DNA of 64,000 nt from Candidatus Obscuribacterales bacterium (GCA_020054205.1 JAGVLS010000026.1:62001-126000), one strand, 5' to 3'; positions 26,246 to 36,798 are shown, counted from the stretch's first letter. Numbers and translations: made by a program. Notes: generated from the sequence alone by a model not told the origin.

Positions 26246-27454
26246 ATGACAGACAAATCTAAAGATATAAATTCAGCTGGCAGCAAATTGCCTTTGCTTC
26301 TCATATTTCTGACCGTATTTATAGACTTAGTTGGATTTGGCATTATTATTCCAATATTGCCCACTTTTGCTGAGAAATTTGGTGCTGATGGACTGGGCGT
26401 AGGGCTATTGCTTATGTCTTATTCACTTATGCAATTTATATTTACGCCAATATGGGGACGCTTGTCAGACAATATTGGCAGACGTCCTGTTTTGCTTATT
26501 AGTCTAACCGCTTCAGCCATAGGCTATTTAATTTGGGGCTTTGCTGGTAGCTTAAGCATGCTTTTTGTCTCTCGCATTGTTGCTGGCTTTGGCAACGCTA
26601 ATATCGCTGTTGCTCAAGCATATATAGCTGATATTACGACAGCTGAAAATCGTGCTAAAGGCATGGGTTTAATTGGGGCAGCCTTTGGACTAGGATTTGT
26701 ACTAGGACCAGCTATTGGAGGGCTAATTAGTCATTTTGCTCATGGAAATGTTGGACCAATTGGCTTTGTAGCTGCTGGATTTAGCTTGCTTGACTTAATT
26801 CTAACTGCTCTGTTATTACCAGAACCAAAAAATCGCAGTCAGGCTGGACATGAGCGTTTTGTTTTTGATCCAGGTTTTTATTTTAAAACTCTTTTTGATC
26901 CAAAACTAAGAGTGCCTCTAGCGATATTTTTTATTTCAACTTTTGCATTCTCCAACATGGAAGCAACGCTTGTGCTTTTGACGGAGCGTTGGTTTAATTT
27001 TAATACAGCAGATAATAGTTGGATGTTTACATACATAGGCTTTCTTATTGTTTTAGTACAAGGTGGATTAATCGGGCGTTTGTCAAAAAAATATGGAGAA
27101 AAACACTTAATTTCTATTGGTTGTATTTTAGTTGCTGCTGGGCTTTTATTGACACCATTTACTAAACAGGTATTTGTTTTATATGGTGCTTTAGCATTGC
27201 TTGCTTTTGGATCTGGCATCAACAACCCATCAAACCAAAGTATTTTGTCTAAATTAGCAAGTAAAGAAAAGGTGGGTGGCGTTTTAGGAGTTGGACAATC
27301 TGTCTCTACATTAGGAAGAATATTAGGACCTATTTGTGGTGGTGCTGCATTTCAATATCTTGGGTTAGCCAGTCCATATTATATTGGTGCAAGTGTGATG
27401 TTAATTGCCTTTTGTTTGAGTTTATTATTACCAGCAAGCTCGGATATGAGCTAG
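26246..27454 (+). CDS. MFS transporter (TCR/Tet-like drug:H+ antiporter family)
   Basis: A 402-residue 12-helix major facilitator. The N-terminal FIDLVGFGIIIPILP, the loop motif GRLSDNIGRRPVLL (motif A) between helices 2 and 3, and LGPAIGGLI (antiporter motif C region) resemble the tetracycline-resistance-like DHA1 subgroup. That likeness does not establish the substrate. The second-half motif A equivalent GRLSKKYGEKHLI is also present. It is convergent with the TPR gene downstream, nine bases apart. Confidence 0.88.
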   Translation: MTDKSKDINSAGSKLPLLLIFLTVFIDLVGFGIIIPILPTFAEKFGADGLGVGLLLMSYSLMQFIFTPIWGRLSDNIGRRPVLLISLTASAIGYLIWGFAGSLSMLFVSRIVAGFGNANIAVAQAYIADITTAENRAKGMGLIGAAFGLGFVLGPAIGGLISHFAHGNVGPIGFVAAGFSLLDLILTALLLPEPKNRSQAGHERFVFDPGFYFKTLFDPKLRVPLAIFFISTFAFSNMEATLVLLTERWFNFNTADNSWMFTYIGFLIVLVQGGLIGRLSKKYGEKHLISIGCILVAAGLLLTPFTKQVFVLYGALALLAFGSGINNPSNQSILSKLASKEKVGGVLGVGQSVSTLGRILGPICGGAAFQYLGLASPYYIGASVMLIAFCLSLLLPASSDMS

Positions 27455-27463
27455 ATAATACTT

Positions 27464-28252
27464 TTATTTGTGTCTATATTTCTTTATTTTCGAAAGACTA
27501 TTCAAACTAGCCTCAATTGCAGGATGATTGCTACCAAGAAAATCTTCTTCTATAGCAATCAATCTTTCGTATAAAAGCTCAGGGTTTGAAAAATGATCAC
27601 TATCCAAAGCTAATTTACTGAGCTTTGTTGAGACAAAAATATTTGTAGGCGCAAGATTTTTTGCTGTAATGGAAAGTGATTTTTTCATAAGAGCAAATGC
27701 TTCTTTATCTTTGCCAAGTATAAAATAAACATTGGCTAGATTATTGGCGTTTTGAGATATGATTGGACTTAAAGGTGATAACGTACTTTCTCTAATTGCC
27801 ATAGATTGTTCAAAGAGAGAGGCAGCTTCACTAAAATTGTTTTGGTTGAAATACAACTGAGCTAAATTAGCAAGGCTATTGGCATATTCTGGATGTTTTT
27901 CACCTAATATTTTTGCTTTTATGTGAAGACTACGTTTGTACAAATCAGCTGCTTGTTGGTATTTGTGATTGTCCATATATAAGATAGCTAAATCGTTTGC
28001 TGTATAAGCAACATCTAGACTTTCTTTTCCAAGAACATCTTCTTTTATTGATAATGACTGCAAATATAATGATTCTGCTTGACCAAATTTGCCTTGATTT
28101 ACATTTTCAATGGCAAGTTTGTCTAAGGCATAGGCATTTTCTAACTTTGTATTTGCAAATACTGATGTCTGACAAAAAGCATTATCGACCGCCAAACTTA
28201 CAACAAATGCAATGTAGAAAATAAAGCTGAGGGATTTTAGCCATTTATTCAT
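27464..28252 (-). CDS. Secreted TPR repeat protein
   Basis: A 262-residue exported protein: signal peptide (FIFYIAFVVSLAVDNAFC), then about four TPR_12-type repeats (residues ~40-215) with the repeated pattern YTANDLAILYMDNHKYQQAA and LANLAQLYFNQNNFSEAA. The 42-residue spacing and KxLGEKHPEYA linkers resemble the protein at 8627. It is likely a protein-binding scaffold in the periplasm. Confidence 0.8.
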   Translation of the reverse strand: MNKWLKSLSFIFYIAFVVSLAVDNAFCQTSVFANTKLENAYALDKLAIENVNQGKFGQAESLYLQSLSIKEDVLGKESLDVAYTANDLAILYMDNHKYQQAADLYKRSLHIKAKILGEKHPEYANSLANLAQLYFNQNNFSEAASLFEQSMAIRESTLSPLSPIISQNANNLANVYFILGKDKEAFALMKKSLSITAKNLAPTNIFVSTKLSKLALDSDHFSNPELLYERLIAIEEDFLGSNHPAIEASLNSLSKIKKYRHK

Positions 28253-28550
28253 AGATTTGACTTGCTGTAATTCTCTTCAAAACTTGATGGAAAGCGGTTG
28301 CTAAGGGAAGGTGATGGGTTTGTAAAGTAGGTTTATAAATAGGCTTTTACGGGCATTATTTGCTTAAAAGATAGCTTGCTAGCTTGCAAAAAATTAAATT
28401 CTGGTTTATATTTAACCGGCTTAATGATATGCTTGATAACTATATAATCCAATAATTTTAAGTAAGCCATATGGCAAGTTCATAAGCAAGATGCAACATT
28501 TTAGGGCATTTTGCCTCAAGTATATTAAAACAACTAGAAGTAGGAAAGAT

Positions 28551-28658
28551 ATGTCGCAAAAGGACAAAGAAGTGCAAAAGCGCTATAAACAGGAACAAAC
28601 CCGCTATAAGAAGCAGGTAGAAAAAATCCAAAAATTAAGCAAAAAACAAGCAGCATAA
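28551..28658 (+). CDS. 35-residue Lys/Gln-rich basic protein
   Basis: ATG at 28551 with AGGAAAG three bases upstream opens a 35-residue frame (starts MSQKDKEVQKRYKQEQTRYK) that is wholly charged, predicted helical and has no Cys. It ends TAA at 28658 and is followed by a strong terminator 40 bases later. An independent ribosome-binding site and terminator argue for a real gene. TATAAT at 28443-28448 could be the -10 but no good -35 is visible. It recalls the 49-residue basic protein at 5251 in composition; no family is recognised. Confidence 0.55.
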   Translation: MSQKDKEVQKRYKQEQTRYKKQVEKIQKLSKKQAA

Positions 28659-28698
28659 TTCTGGGTTTAATTACTAGCTATTTCAATTTAACTAGTCT

Positions 28699-28728
28699 AA
28701 AAGTGGCCAATTTTGGCCACTTTTGTTA
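28699..28728 (+). terminator. Rho-independent terminator after the 35-residue gene
   Basis: A perfect 10-bp stem, AAAAGTGGCC (28699-28708) with GGCCACTTTT (28715-28724), with a six-base loop and T-rich end. Confidence 0.85.
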
Positions 28729-28808
28729 TAAAAATAGCTATTAAGTAAAAACTGCATCTGCTAGGCTAAAAATAGAGAGTTAGTAAAGACATTTCAAAGA
28801 TATTACCA

Positions 28809-30266
28809 ATGGTAAGAGAAACAAATAACTTAAAGCCTAATCAAAGTGAAAATAAGCCAGATGATTTAAGCTGCTGGTATAGCTCACTTATTGAACAAGT
28901 ATTAGCTGAATTCGATATTCTTTCTAATATTGCCCATGTAAAAATGTTGGGCGAAGTGAATATTATTGATAAAAAAGATGCCGATAGATTGGTAGAAGGA
29001 TTGAAAACAATAAAAGTTGAATTGTCTTCTGGAACTAAATTGATTGAGTCTTATGATACAGATATACATGAGGCCATAGAGCGCAGACTAAAAGAACTTG
29101 TTGGTGATATTGCTTCTTCAATACGCATTGCCAAATCTCATAATGATCAAATTGCTACTGATATTCGTTTATGGCTAAGAGAAAATGTTTTAGTAATTTT
29201 TGCTAAATTAAATAAATTGCGGCAGGTTTTAATTGAATTAGCAAAGCGTGATTTAAATATATTGATGCCTGGTTATACACATATGCAACCAGCTCAACCT
29301 ATATTATTGTCACATTGGTGGCTAGCTAATGAAGCTCGCTACCGCAGAGACTATGGAAGGCTAAAAGATTTCTATCCACGCTTAAATATGTTGCCGTTAG
29401 GAGCATGTGTGCTTGCTGGTACAAATGAGCCAATTGATCGTACTTTAGTAGCAAAATATCTTGGTTTTGATGAGTTAATTGAAAATAGTTTGGATGCTGT
29501 TTCGGATAGAGACTTTTTAATTGAGTTTGCTGCCTTTGCTACATTGTGTGGTTTGCATTTGTCGCAAATGAGTTCTGAATTATTACTTTGGGCTACGCGT
29601 GAATATGGCTTTATAAAGCTAAAAAGTGCTTTTACTACTGCTTCACAGCATTTGCCAGGAAAACGTAATCCAGAGCTGTTAGAAATTTTACGGGCTAGAC
29701 CTTCAGTTATTTATGGACATTTATTGGAATTTGTTGCTCAGCTTAAAGCTTTGCCTATCGGTTATAGCCAAGATTTGCAAGAATGTCTGAAAGGACTTTT
29801 TGATGTAACAGCTACCTTAAATTCACTAATTGAACTTTCTTGTGATTTATTGCCAGGCATTGAAATTGATGCTAATCGTATGAGGGAAAGAGCTTGTGCT
29901 GATTTAACAAATGTTGGTAATGCTTTTAGTTATTTGATTTCTAAAGGTATTTCAGAAGAACAAGCAAGTAAAACTGTAGAGTCAATTGGCAATTATTGCC
30001 AAACTCGTAATAAATATTTGAGTGATTTAGAATTAAATGAATGGCAACAATTTTCACCAGCCTTTGAAACCGATGTTTATGAACATGTCACAGTAGAAGA
30101 ATCTGTAGGTGCTATTTGTTCTTTTGGGGGTAGTTCTATTGATCAAGTGGAATTGGCTTTAAATAGAGCAAATGAAATTTTAGCCAATGATGCCGAAGAA
30201 TTATCTAAACGTGCTAACGATATATTTAATTTAGGGCAAGATATCAAATTTACAAAGACCAAATAA
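28809..30266 (+). CDS. Argininosuccinate lyase family protein with divergent signatures
   Basis: A 485-residue member of the fumarase/aspartase superfamily closest to argininosuccinate lyase, which splits argininosuccinate into arginine and fumarate. It keeps DIHEAIERRL, LMPGYTHMQPAQPI and the helical core. However, the RSRNDQ-type substrate loop reads AKSHNDQ, and the superfamily signature GSSxMPxKxNP reads ASQHLPGKRNP. C-terminal FGGSS replaces the usual GGT. No other arginine-biosynthesis gene is nearby. It could be a diverged lyase for another substrate. It is 23 bases before the nucleotidyltransferase gene. Confidence 0.75.
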   Translation: MVRETNNLKPNQSENKPDDLSCWYSSLIEQVLAEFDILSNIAHVKMLGEVNIIDKKDADRLVEGLKTIKVELSSGTKLIESYDTDIHEAIERRLKELVGDIASSIRIAKSHNDQIATDIRLWLRENVLVIFAKLNKLRQVLIELAKRDLNILMPGYTHMQPAQPILLSHWWLANEARYRRDYGRLKDFYPRLNMLPLGACVLAGTNEPIDRTLVAKYLGFDELIENSLDAVSDRDFLIEFAAFATLCGLHLSQMSSELLLWATREYGFIKLKSAFTTASQHLPGKRNPELLEILRARPSVIYGHLLEFVAQLKALPIGYSQDLQECLKGLFDVTATLNSLIELSCDLLPGIEIDANRMRERACADLTNVGNAFSYLISKGISEEQASKTVESIGNYCQTRNKYLSDLELNEWQQFSPAFETDVYEHVTVEESVGAICSFGGSSIDQVELALNRANEILANDAEELSKRANDIFNLGQDIKFTKTK

Positions 30267-30289
30267 AGTTAGGAGGCTGAATTAAGTAA

Positions 30290-31348
30290 ATGAAAGCAAT
30301 GGTATTGGCTGCAGGCGTTGGCTCTCGCCTGGATCCCTTAACTAATCAATTACCTAAACCACTTGTTCCAGTGGCAAATCGTCCAGTTATGGAACATATA
30401 CTTAATTTGCTGCAAAAGCATGGATTTAATTCCATCATTTCTAATTTGCATTATTTGCCTGACAAAATAAAAGAATATTTTGGTGACGGCGCCAATTTTG
30501 GGACCAGTATTGAATATTATTTTGAAGAAGCTTTATCTGGAGATGCTGGTGGGGTAAGAGCTTGTAGAGAATTCTTGCAGGGCGATACTTTTATTGTCGT
30601 TATGGGTGATTTACTTACTGATGCTAATTTGACTAACATATTGCAAGAACATAAAGAAAAAAAAGCTTTAGCTACTATTGCTATCAAACAAGTAGAAGAT
30701 GTAAGTCAATTTGGTGTAGTACTAACTGATAAAAATGGCTTTATTACGGGCTTTCAAGAAAAACCTAAACCAAATGAAGCTTTGTCCAATTATGCCTCTA
30801 CTGGAATTTATATTCTTGAACCGGAAATTTTTGACTATATTCCAAAGCAAGGTGATTATTTTTTTGGTCGGCAATTATTTCCTTCTTTATTGAGCTTAGG
30901 CAAAAAAGTTTTAGCTTCAGAAATTACAGGATATTGGTCAGATGTGGGAACAATTTCCCAATATAAATTGTCAAACTTTGATGTCCTTGCTGGACACATG
31001 ATAGTTAAAGCACGGGGGCAGTCAACTAAATGGGGCTATTTGGGTGATAATGCTAAAGTCTCAGACAAAGCTATAATCAATGGAAAATTGATGATTGGCA
31101 TTAATAGTCAAATTGCTGATAATGTAAAAATTACAGGCAATGTAATTATTGGTGATAATTGTTTAGTTGGTGAAAATACAGAATTAGTCAATACAATCAT
31201 TTGGGATAATTCCAAAATTGGAAAAAATGTTTCACTTATAGATTGTGTTGTTGGTGCTAATTGTACTGTGGAAAGTGATACTCGCTATCAAGCAGTAGCT
31301 GCAGTGTCGTGGCCGCCACCAGTTTGTAGTAGTTCTGCCAATACTTAA
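30290..31348 (+). CDS. Sugar-1-phosphate nucleotidyltransferase
   Basis: 352 residues of the GlmU/RmlA/ManC-like NTP-transferase family: the nucleotide-binding loop LAAGVGSRLDPLTNQLPKPL is at residues ~6-25, and GDLLTDAN is the metal site region. The C-terminal third (~250-345) is a left-handed beta-helix of hexapeptide repeats (e.g. VIIGDNCLVGENTELVNTII). It would activate a sugar phosphate as NDP-sugar for cell-surface polymers; mannose-1-P guanylyl- or glucose-1-P nucleotidyltransfer are both possible. AGGAGG lies 13 bases before the ATG, a long spacing. Confidence 0.87.
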   Translation: MKAMVLAAGVGSRLDPLTNQLPKPLVPVANRPVMEHILNLLQKHGFNSIISNLHYLPDKIKEYFGDGANFGTSIEYYFEEALSGDAGGVRACREFLQGDTFIVVMGDLLTDANLTNILQEHKEKKALATIAIKQVEDVSQFGVVLTDKNGFITGFQEKPKPNEALSNYASTGIYILEPEIFDYIPKQGDYFFGRQLFPSLLSLGKKVLASEITGYWSDVGTISQYKLSNFDVLAGHMIVKARGQSTKWGYLGDNAKVSDKAIINGKLMIGINSQIADNVKITGNVIIGDNCLVGENTELVNTIIWDNSKIGKNVSLIDCVVGANCTVESDTRYQAVAAVSWPPPVCSSSANT

Positions 31349-31362
31349 TAGTCAGACTGAAA

Positions 31363-31587
31363 CTATGCTTTGCCAAAGCTAGAATTTTCATCAGCATTTG
31401 ATTGTGCTGCTTTCCAGATTTCCATCCAGAGCCAGTAATGGAATGGGTTTATTTTTTCTTTTTCTTCCTGCTCTAATGGTTCTAATAGGGCAAGCCATGT
31501 ATGTGGATTAGGAAATTTTTTGGCAAGGCTATAACAGTCTGCCATCCAAAATACTTGCTCAAATTTTTGTTTGTTGAGTGTAGCCAT
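31363..31587 (-). CDS. Small protein of unknown function
   Basis: 74 residues, ATG at 31587 with an AAGAAG-like purine stretch upstream. It is hydrophilic and Trp-rich (six Trp) with PHTWLALLEPL and FHYWLWMEIWKAA. No family is recognised. It converges with the nucleotidyltransferase gene (14 bases apart) and is 184 bases before the HIT gene in the minus direction. Confidence 0.5.
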   Translation of the reverse strand: MATLNKQKFEQVFWMADCYSLAKKFPNPHTWLALLEPLEQEEKEKINPFHYWLWMEIWKAAQSNADENSSFGKA

Positions 31588-31771
31588 AATTTCCTACTTC
31601 TTTTCTTGCCATTAGTGTCATACCCAATGAGTGAAAGAGCAAAACTAAACTTTATCGATCTGACATTTTTGCTGTTTGATGAAATAGCTGAAATAAGCTA
31701 CCAGTTTGACTTTTATCGCATATGTCAAAATTTTTTATATGTTTACTTTATAAATTGAAACCTTAATTGTC

Positions 31772-32116
31772 TTAGCCTGGTGGCCATTGCATAGCTCTGC
31801 CAGCTAGCACATGTACATGTATATGATCTACAGTTTGCCCACCATTATTGCCTGTATTAACTACTAATCTAAAACCTTTGCTTATTTCAGTTTTGTCGAT
31901 AACTAATTGTGCTGTTTGCATTAGTTTGCCTAAGGCATGAGCATCTTCAAATTGTGTAATATTGTTTATATGCTTCTTGGGCAACATAAGCAAATGAACA
32001 GGGGCTTGAGGGCTAATATCTTTTATTACTAATAAGCTTTCATCTTCAAATACAATATTTGCTGGTATTTCTTTGGCAATTATCTTGCAAAATATACATT
32101 GTGCTTTTGTTTCCAT
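31772..32116 (-). CDS. HIT family (Hint-like) protein
   Basis: 114 residues, normal length for a histidine-triad nucleotide-binding protein. It has IFCKIIAKEIPANIVFEDE at the N-terminus and the triad HIHVHVLAGR near the C-terminus. Hint proteins hydrolyse adenosine phosphoramidates; its in-vivo role is unknown. Single gene on the minus strand. Confidence 0.93.
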   Translation of the reverse strand: METKAQCIFCKIIAKEIPANIVFEDESLLVIKDISPQAPVHLLMLPKKHINNITQFEDAHALGKLMQTAQLVIDKTEISKGFRLVVNTGNNGGQTVDHIHVHVLAGRAMQWPPG

Positions 32117-32224
32117 ATACTTCTTTCATTCTGCTTAACTGTACAGAAGATAGTTTATATCTTTTATCAGTTTATGCTACCTTTTTATGTGATCCTAACC
32201 TAGCCATTTATTTGGGAGAAACAT

Positions 32225-33889
32225 ATGACTTCTAACAATACTCTTTTGCAGAAGATATTTTTATTGCAAAAGAAATTACTCTCATCCATGCGGCTTAAAG
32301 AGGTTCTAGAAGCTAGTACCAACCAATTTGTTGATTTAGCTGATGGTTCTAAAGTTGCCTTATTTTTAGCTGATAATGACAGCCTATCCTTCAAACTAGT
32401 AAATATTTATGGCTATAACAAAACTACAGAAGAGCAGTTAAAAGTTATGCCTTTTATGGCTGAAAGCTCACTTAAACACATAGTTCAAAAGAAACAATTT
32501 TTTATTGCTCGTAATTCTAAAGAAGCACCAGATGTGAGTGCTTCTATTATGGAGCGTGAGTCAAGTAAAGGGGAAATAGCTATACCGTTATTTTCAGGTA
32601 ACCTGACTATTGGAGCAGTATTAATAGATGTTTTAGATTCACAAGTATTACAAAAAATTGACTTACTTAAAGAAATTGCTGAACTTACATCTTTGTCAAT
32701 AGCCAATGCTATTTTGTTTGGTCGTAGTGAATATGAAAGAGAAAGATTAGCTACCTTATATAAAACAGCCACAACTCTTGGAAGTAGTACGCTAAGTGTT
32801 TTAGAAGTTTTACAAATTGCAGCTGACACTGCTTTGATTTTGGCTAATACACCACAATGTGCTGTTTTAACCTTTGATAAAGCTAAACAATCATTCAATG
32901 TAGCTGCATTTAAAGGTTTGGATGGAAATAGCTTCCACAATTTCAATTTATCTCTTGAAGGTACAATTGCTGGTCAATCATTACTCTCACAAAAAACTGA
33001 ATATGTGCCCGACACTTTACGCTATCAAGATTATTTGCCAAAAGCAGCATCAGGAGAGGTTCTAGGTTCTGCTGTTTCTGTACCGCTTATCTTTCAAGAT
33101 GAACCATTAGGTGTATTAATGGTTTTTGCTCAAAATACACGTTATTTTCAAAGGGAACAAATTGATTTATTAGACTCATTCAGTGAACAAGTGTCCTCTG
33201 CTTTGATGCATGCATTAGCCTTAGAATCAGCCTCGGGAGAGTCTATTCATGATGCTCATACAGGGCTATATAATCGTTGGCATTTTGAAGAAGCATTATT
33301 GCGAGAAATAGAGCGCTCACAAAGGCATAAACATGATTTATCTTTAGTCATTATCGATATTGACCATTTGTCTCGCATTAATGATTTGCTTGGGCAAGAT
33401 AAAGGAGATTTAGCGATTAAGCATGTAGCCAGCCTGATTAAATCATCTTTAAGAGACATTGATCTTTCTTGTCGATTTGGGGCAGAAGAATTTGCTGTTT
33501 TATTGCCAGAAACACAAAAGCAAGCAGCTTTGGAAGTAGCAGAGAGACTAAGGCAAAGAATTAAAACAGAAACAATACCAGGAATTGGGGTAATAACAGT
33601 CTCAATGGGCTTAACGTCTTTGTCCGATGCTGGTAAAGATTTAGCATCTTTAATAAATGCTGCTGAACAAGCTTTAGATATTGCTAAGTATGAGGGGCGA
33701 GATAAAGTAAAAGCAGCTGAAACAGGCTCACAACAAACAAATCCTATTGCCTGGAATGATTTAGCTAAACAAGCAAAATTAGCAGTACTTAGTGAACGTC
33801 AGTCTAAATTAGAAAATCGCTTAACTTCTGAATACGCTCCTTGGATGCGAACACAGCCGGGTTGGGGAGCCAGAAAGAAAACAGATTAG
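32225..33889 (+). CDS. GAF-GAF-GGDEF signalling protein
   Basis: 554 residues, no membrane helix: two GAF domains (about 20-160 and 180-330) and a GGDEF domain (about 340-500), suggesting a cytoplasmic sensor making cyclic di-GMP. The GGDEF core is non-canonical: the signature reads RFGAEEF instead of GGDEF or GGEEF, and the upstream metal loop reads IDIDHLSRINDLLGQDKGD with Gln where His is usual. Whether it is active cannot be decided here. No I-site (RxxD) is evident before the signature. GGGAGAAA precedes the ATG. Confidence 0.85.
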   Translation: MTSNNTLLQKIFLLQKKLLSSMRLKEVLEASTNQFVDLADGSKVALFLADNDSLSFKLVNIYGYNKTTEEQLKVMPFMAESSLKHIVQKKQFFIARNSKEAPDVSASIMERESSKGEIAIPLFSGNLTIGAVLIDVLDSQVLQKIDLLKEIAELTSLSIANAILFGRSEYERERLATLYKTATTLGSSTLSVLEVLQIAADTALILANTPQCAVLTFDKAKQSFNVAAFKGLDGNSFHNFNLSLEGTIAGQSLLSQKTEYVPDTLRYQDYLPKAASGEVLGSAVSVPLIFQDEPLGVLMVFAQNTRYFQREQIDLLDSFSEQVSSALMHALALESASGESIHDAHTGLYNRWHFEEALLREIERSQRHKHDLSLVIIDIDHLSRINDLLGQDKGDLAIKHVASLIKSSLRDIDLSCRFGAEEFAVLLPETQKQAALEVAERLRQRIKTETIPGIGVITVSMGLTSLSDAGKDLASLINAAEQALDIAKYEGRDKVKAAETGSQQTNPIAWNDLAKQAKLAVLSERQSKLENRLTSEYAPWMRTQPGWGARKKTD

Positions 33890-34072
33890 GCTAAGTAATT
33901 GTTATCACTTTGTAACTCGAAATGATTAAGAAAAAGAGAGAAACAGCTAGGATAGAGAATATACTAGTTAAACTCAAAGTTGTGGAAAACTTGCTGTAGT
34001 TCTCGATTCTGGGGCTTACAGATTTTTCACAAAGTTTTATGGTTGATACAAAATACAAGGGAGGTTAGACCA

Positions 34073-34387
34073 TTGGCTACTGCATCTGCTACTAAGTTAA
34101 ATTTAAAACCATTATCCAATCGTGTTGTTATCAAAAAGCTAGAAGCTGAAGAAAAAACAGCCGGTGGAATTGTTCTACCAGATACAGCTAGAGAAAAACC
34201 TCAACAAGGTGAAGTATTAGCTGTTGGACCAGGCAAATTTGATGATAAAGGTACTCGTCAGGCAATGGAAGTAAAAGTTGGCGATAAAGTACTTTTCTCC
34301 AAATATTCTGGCACCGAAGTAAAAATCGATGGTGTTGAGTATCACATTCTTGGCGAACAAGACATTCTAGCTATCATCGGTTCATAA
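34073..34387 (+). CDS. groES: Co-chaperonin GroES
   Basis: 104 residues with the complete GroES fold: [20 protein letters not shown], the mobile loop [16 protein letters not shown], and the end [14 protein letters not shown]. The frame is open upstream to 33980, but TTG at 34073 has AAGGGAGG eight bases before it and gives the usual N-terminus. groEL begins 55 bases downstream. I saw no CIRCE repeat upstream; the only promoter-like element is TATACT at 33960-33965. Confidence 0.95.
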   Translation: MATASATKLNLKPLSNRVVIKKLEAEEKTAGGIVLPDTAREKPQQGEVLAVGPGKFDDKGTRQAMEVKVGDKVLFSKYSGTEVKIDGVEYHILGEQDILAIIGS

Positions 34388-34424
34388 TCGTTTAGTTAAT
34401 ATTATTAAGCGTTCGTACACATAA

Positions 34425-36068
<1,644 letters not shown>

Positions 36069-36090
36069 AAATCAACTCTAAATAAATCTG

Positions 36091-36126
36091 GAAGGGGAAG
36101 TTGTGCAAATAACTTCCCCTTCTTTA
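36091..36126 (+). terminator. groESL terminator
   Basis: A 12-bp stem (GAAGGGGAAGTT 36091-36102 with AACTTCCCCTTC 36111-36122) with an eight-base loop and T-rich tail, 23 bases after the groEL stop. Confidence 0.9.
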
Positions 36127-36150
36127 TCTGAAATATACATAGGAGTGCTG

Positions 36151-36426
36151 GTGAGCATAATTAAAGTTGGAGCAATTATTTGGACAACATCAAAAATGGC
36201 TGAACTTTTGGATTTTTATCGCGCAATTGGCATCCCACTTGAAACGCAAACGAGGGCAACAGACCTGCAGGCATCAACTATGATTGGTCTAGTTGTTGAT
36301 AATGTGGAAAGCTTATTTGAAAAATTACAAAAAATGAGTGTTAAAATTCGAACTCCACTGGAAAATACACCATGGGGAAAACGAGTAGTGGTTTAAACTG
36401 GGAATTTGAACTTTTTTTGAAATAAT
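36151..36426 (+). pseudogene. Remnant of a VOC (glyoxalase-like) family gene
   Basis: A frame beginning GTG at 36151 (AGGAG five bases upstream) encodes VGAIIWTTSKMAELLDFYRA, typical of a VOC domain start, then jumps to TMIGLVVDNVESLFEKLQK and TPWGKRVVV. The middle of the domain is missing. A stop at 36394-36396 falls where VOC proteins have the D of DPDGNxxEL; in the same frame the following codons read TGNLNFF, the decayed end. Internal deletion plus nonsense change makes this a pseudogene of about 81 translatable codons. Confidence 0.6.
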
Positions 36427-36477
36427 GACGTCTTAATAAAAAGAATCATCTAAATATTGCCGACAAAAAAAGAAGGC

Positions 36478-36506
36478 TTGTCATACGTAGACGATTGTAA
36501 TACAAT
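36478..36506 (+). promoter_or_regulatory. Promoter of the toxin-antitoxin locus
   Basis: TTGTCA (36478-36483) and TACAAT (36501-36506), each matching five of six consensus bases, are spaced by exactly 17. The start codon of the broken toxin frame is 20 bases beyond the -10. Confidence 0.6.
36494..36506. promoter_or_regulatory. Palindromic operator candidate over the -10
   Basis: ATTGTA-A-TACAAT is a perfect inverted repeat that covers the -10 box. Autoregulation by a ribbon-helix-helix antitoxin through such a site is usual in TA loci, so this is a natural binding site for the product of the 36795 gene. Confidence 0.5.
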
Positions 36507-36525
36507 AGTATACGGAGCATTTAAT

Positions 36526-36798
36526 ATGCTTTTAAGTTTTAATTAAACTGCTTTTAAACATGGAATAAGCAAAGATGAAATTAAAGAAGTTTTGGCAGAT
36601 TTTGCAACTGAAGAGTTTGAATTAGATATGACAGATAGTTATCGCGTCATGTATGTAGGGTTTACGTTTTCAGGCAAACTATTAGAAGTTGGCATAGAAT
36701 GTATTGATGCTCCTAAAAATGTTTTTCTGCATGTCTATCATGCTATGCCCGCTACGTCAAAATATCAAATGTTATTTAATCGAGCGAAGAAAAGATGA
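36526..36798 (+). pseudogene. BrnT/DUF4258-like toxin broken by a stop at codon 7
   Basis: ATG at 36526 has ACGGAG nine bases upstream. The frame reads MLLSFN, then TAA at 36544-36546, then continues in the same frame as TAFKHGISKDEIKEVLADF to TGA at 36798. The KHGIS start, the RVMYVGFTFSGKLLEVGIE middle and the HAMPATSKYQ end resemble small RNase-like toxins encoded before BrnA-type antitoxins. Removing one stop would restore about 90 residues. A TTG at 36592 could start a 68-residue product lacking the N-terminus. The stop codon of this frame overlaps the antitoxin ATG by four bases. Confidence 0.6.

Noticed and set aside
26246-27454. Tetracycline resistance gene
   Set aside because: Shares DHA1 motifs with Tet proteins, but these are general to the subgroup and do not identify the substrate.
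33890-34072. CIRCE element (TTAGCACTC repeat) before groES
   Set aside because: Searched by eye; no TTAGCACTC or GAGTGCTAA present.
36103-36150. Longer N-terminus for the VOC frame, beginning GTG 36103
   Set aside because: This stretch lies inside and just after the groEL terminator stem-loop; GTG 36151 has the AGGAG and begins next to the domain.
36544-36546. Stop codon read as an amino acid (recoding) in the toxin frame
   Set aside because: TAA recoding has no support in this window; other genes use TAA normally as terminal codons.
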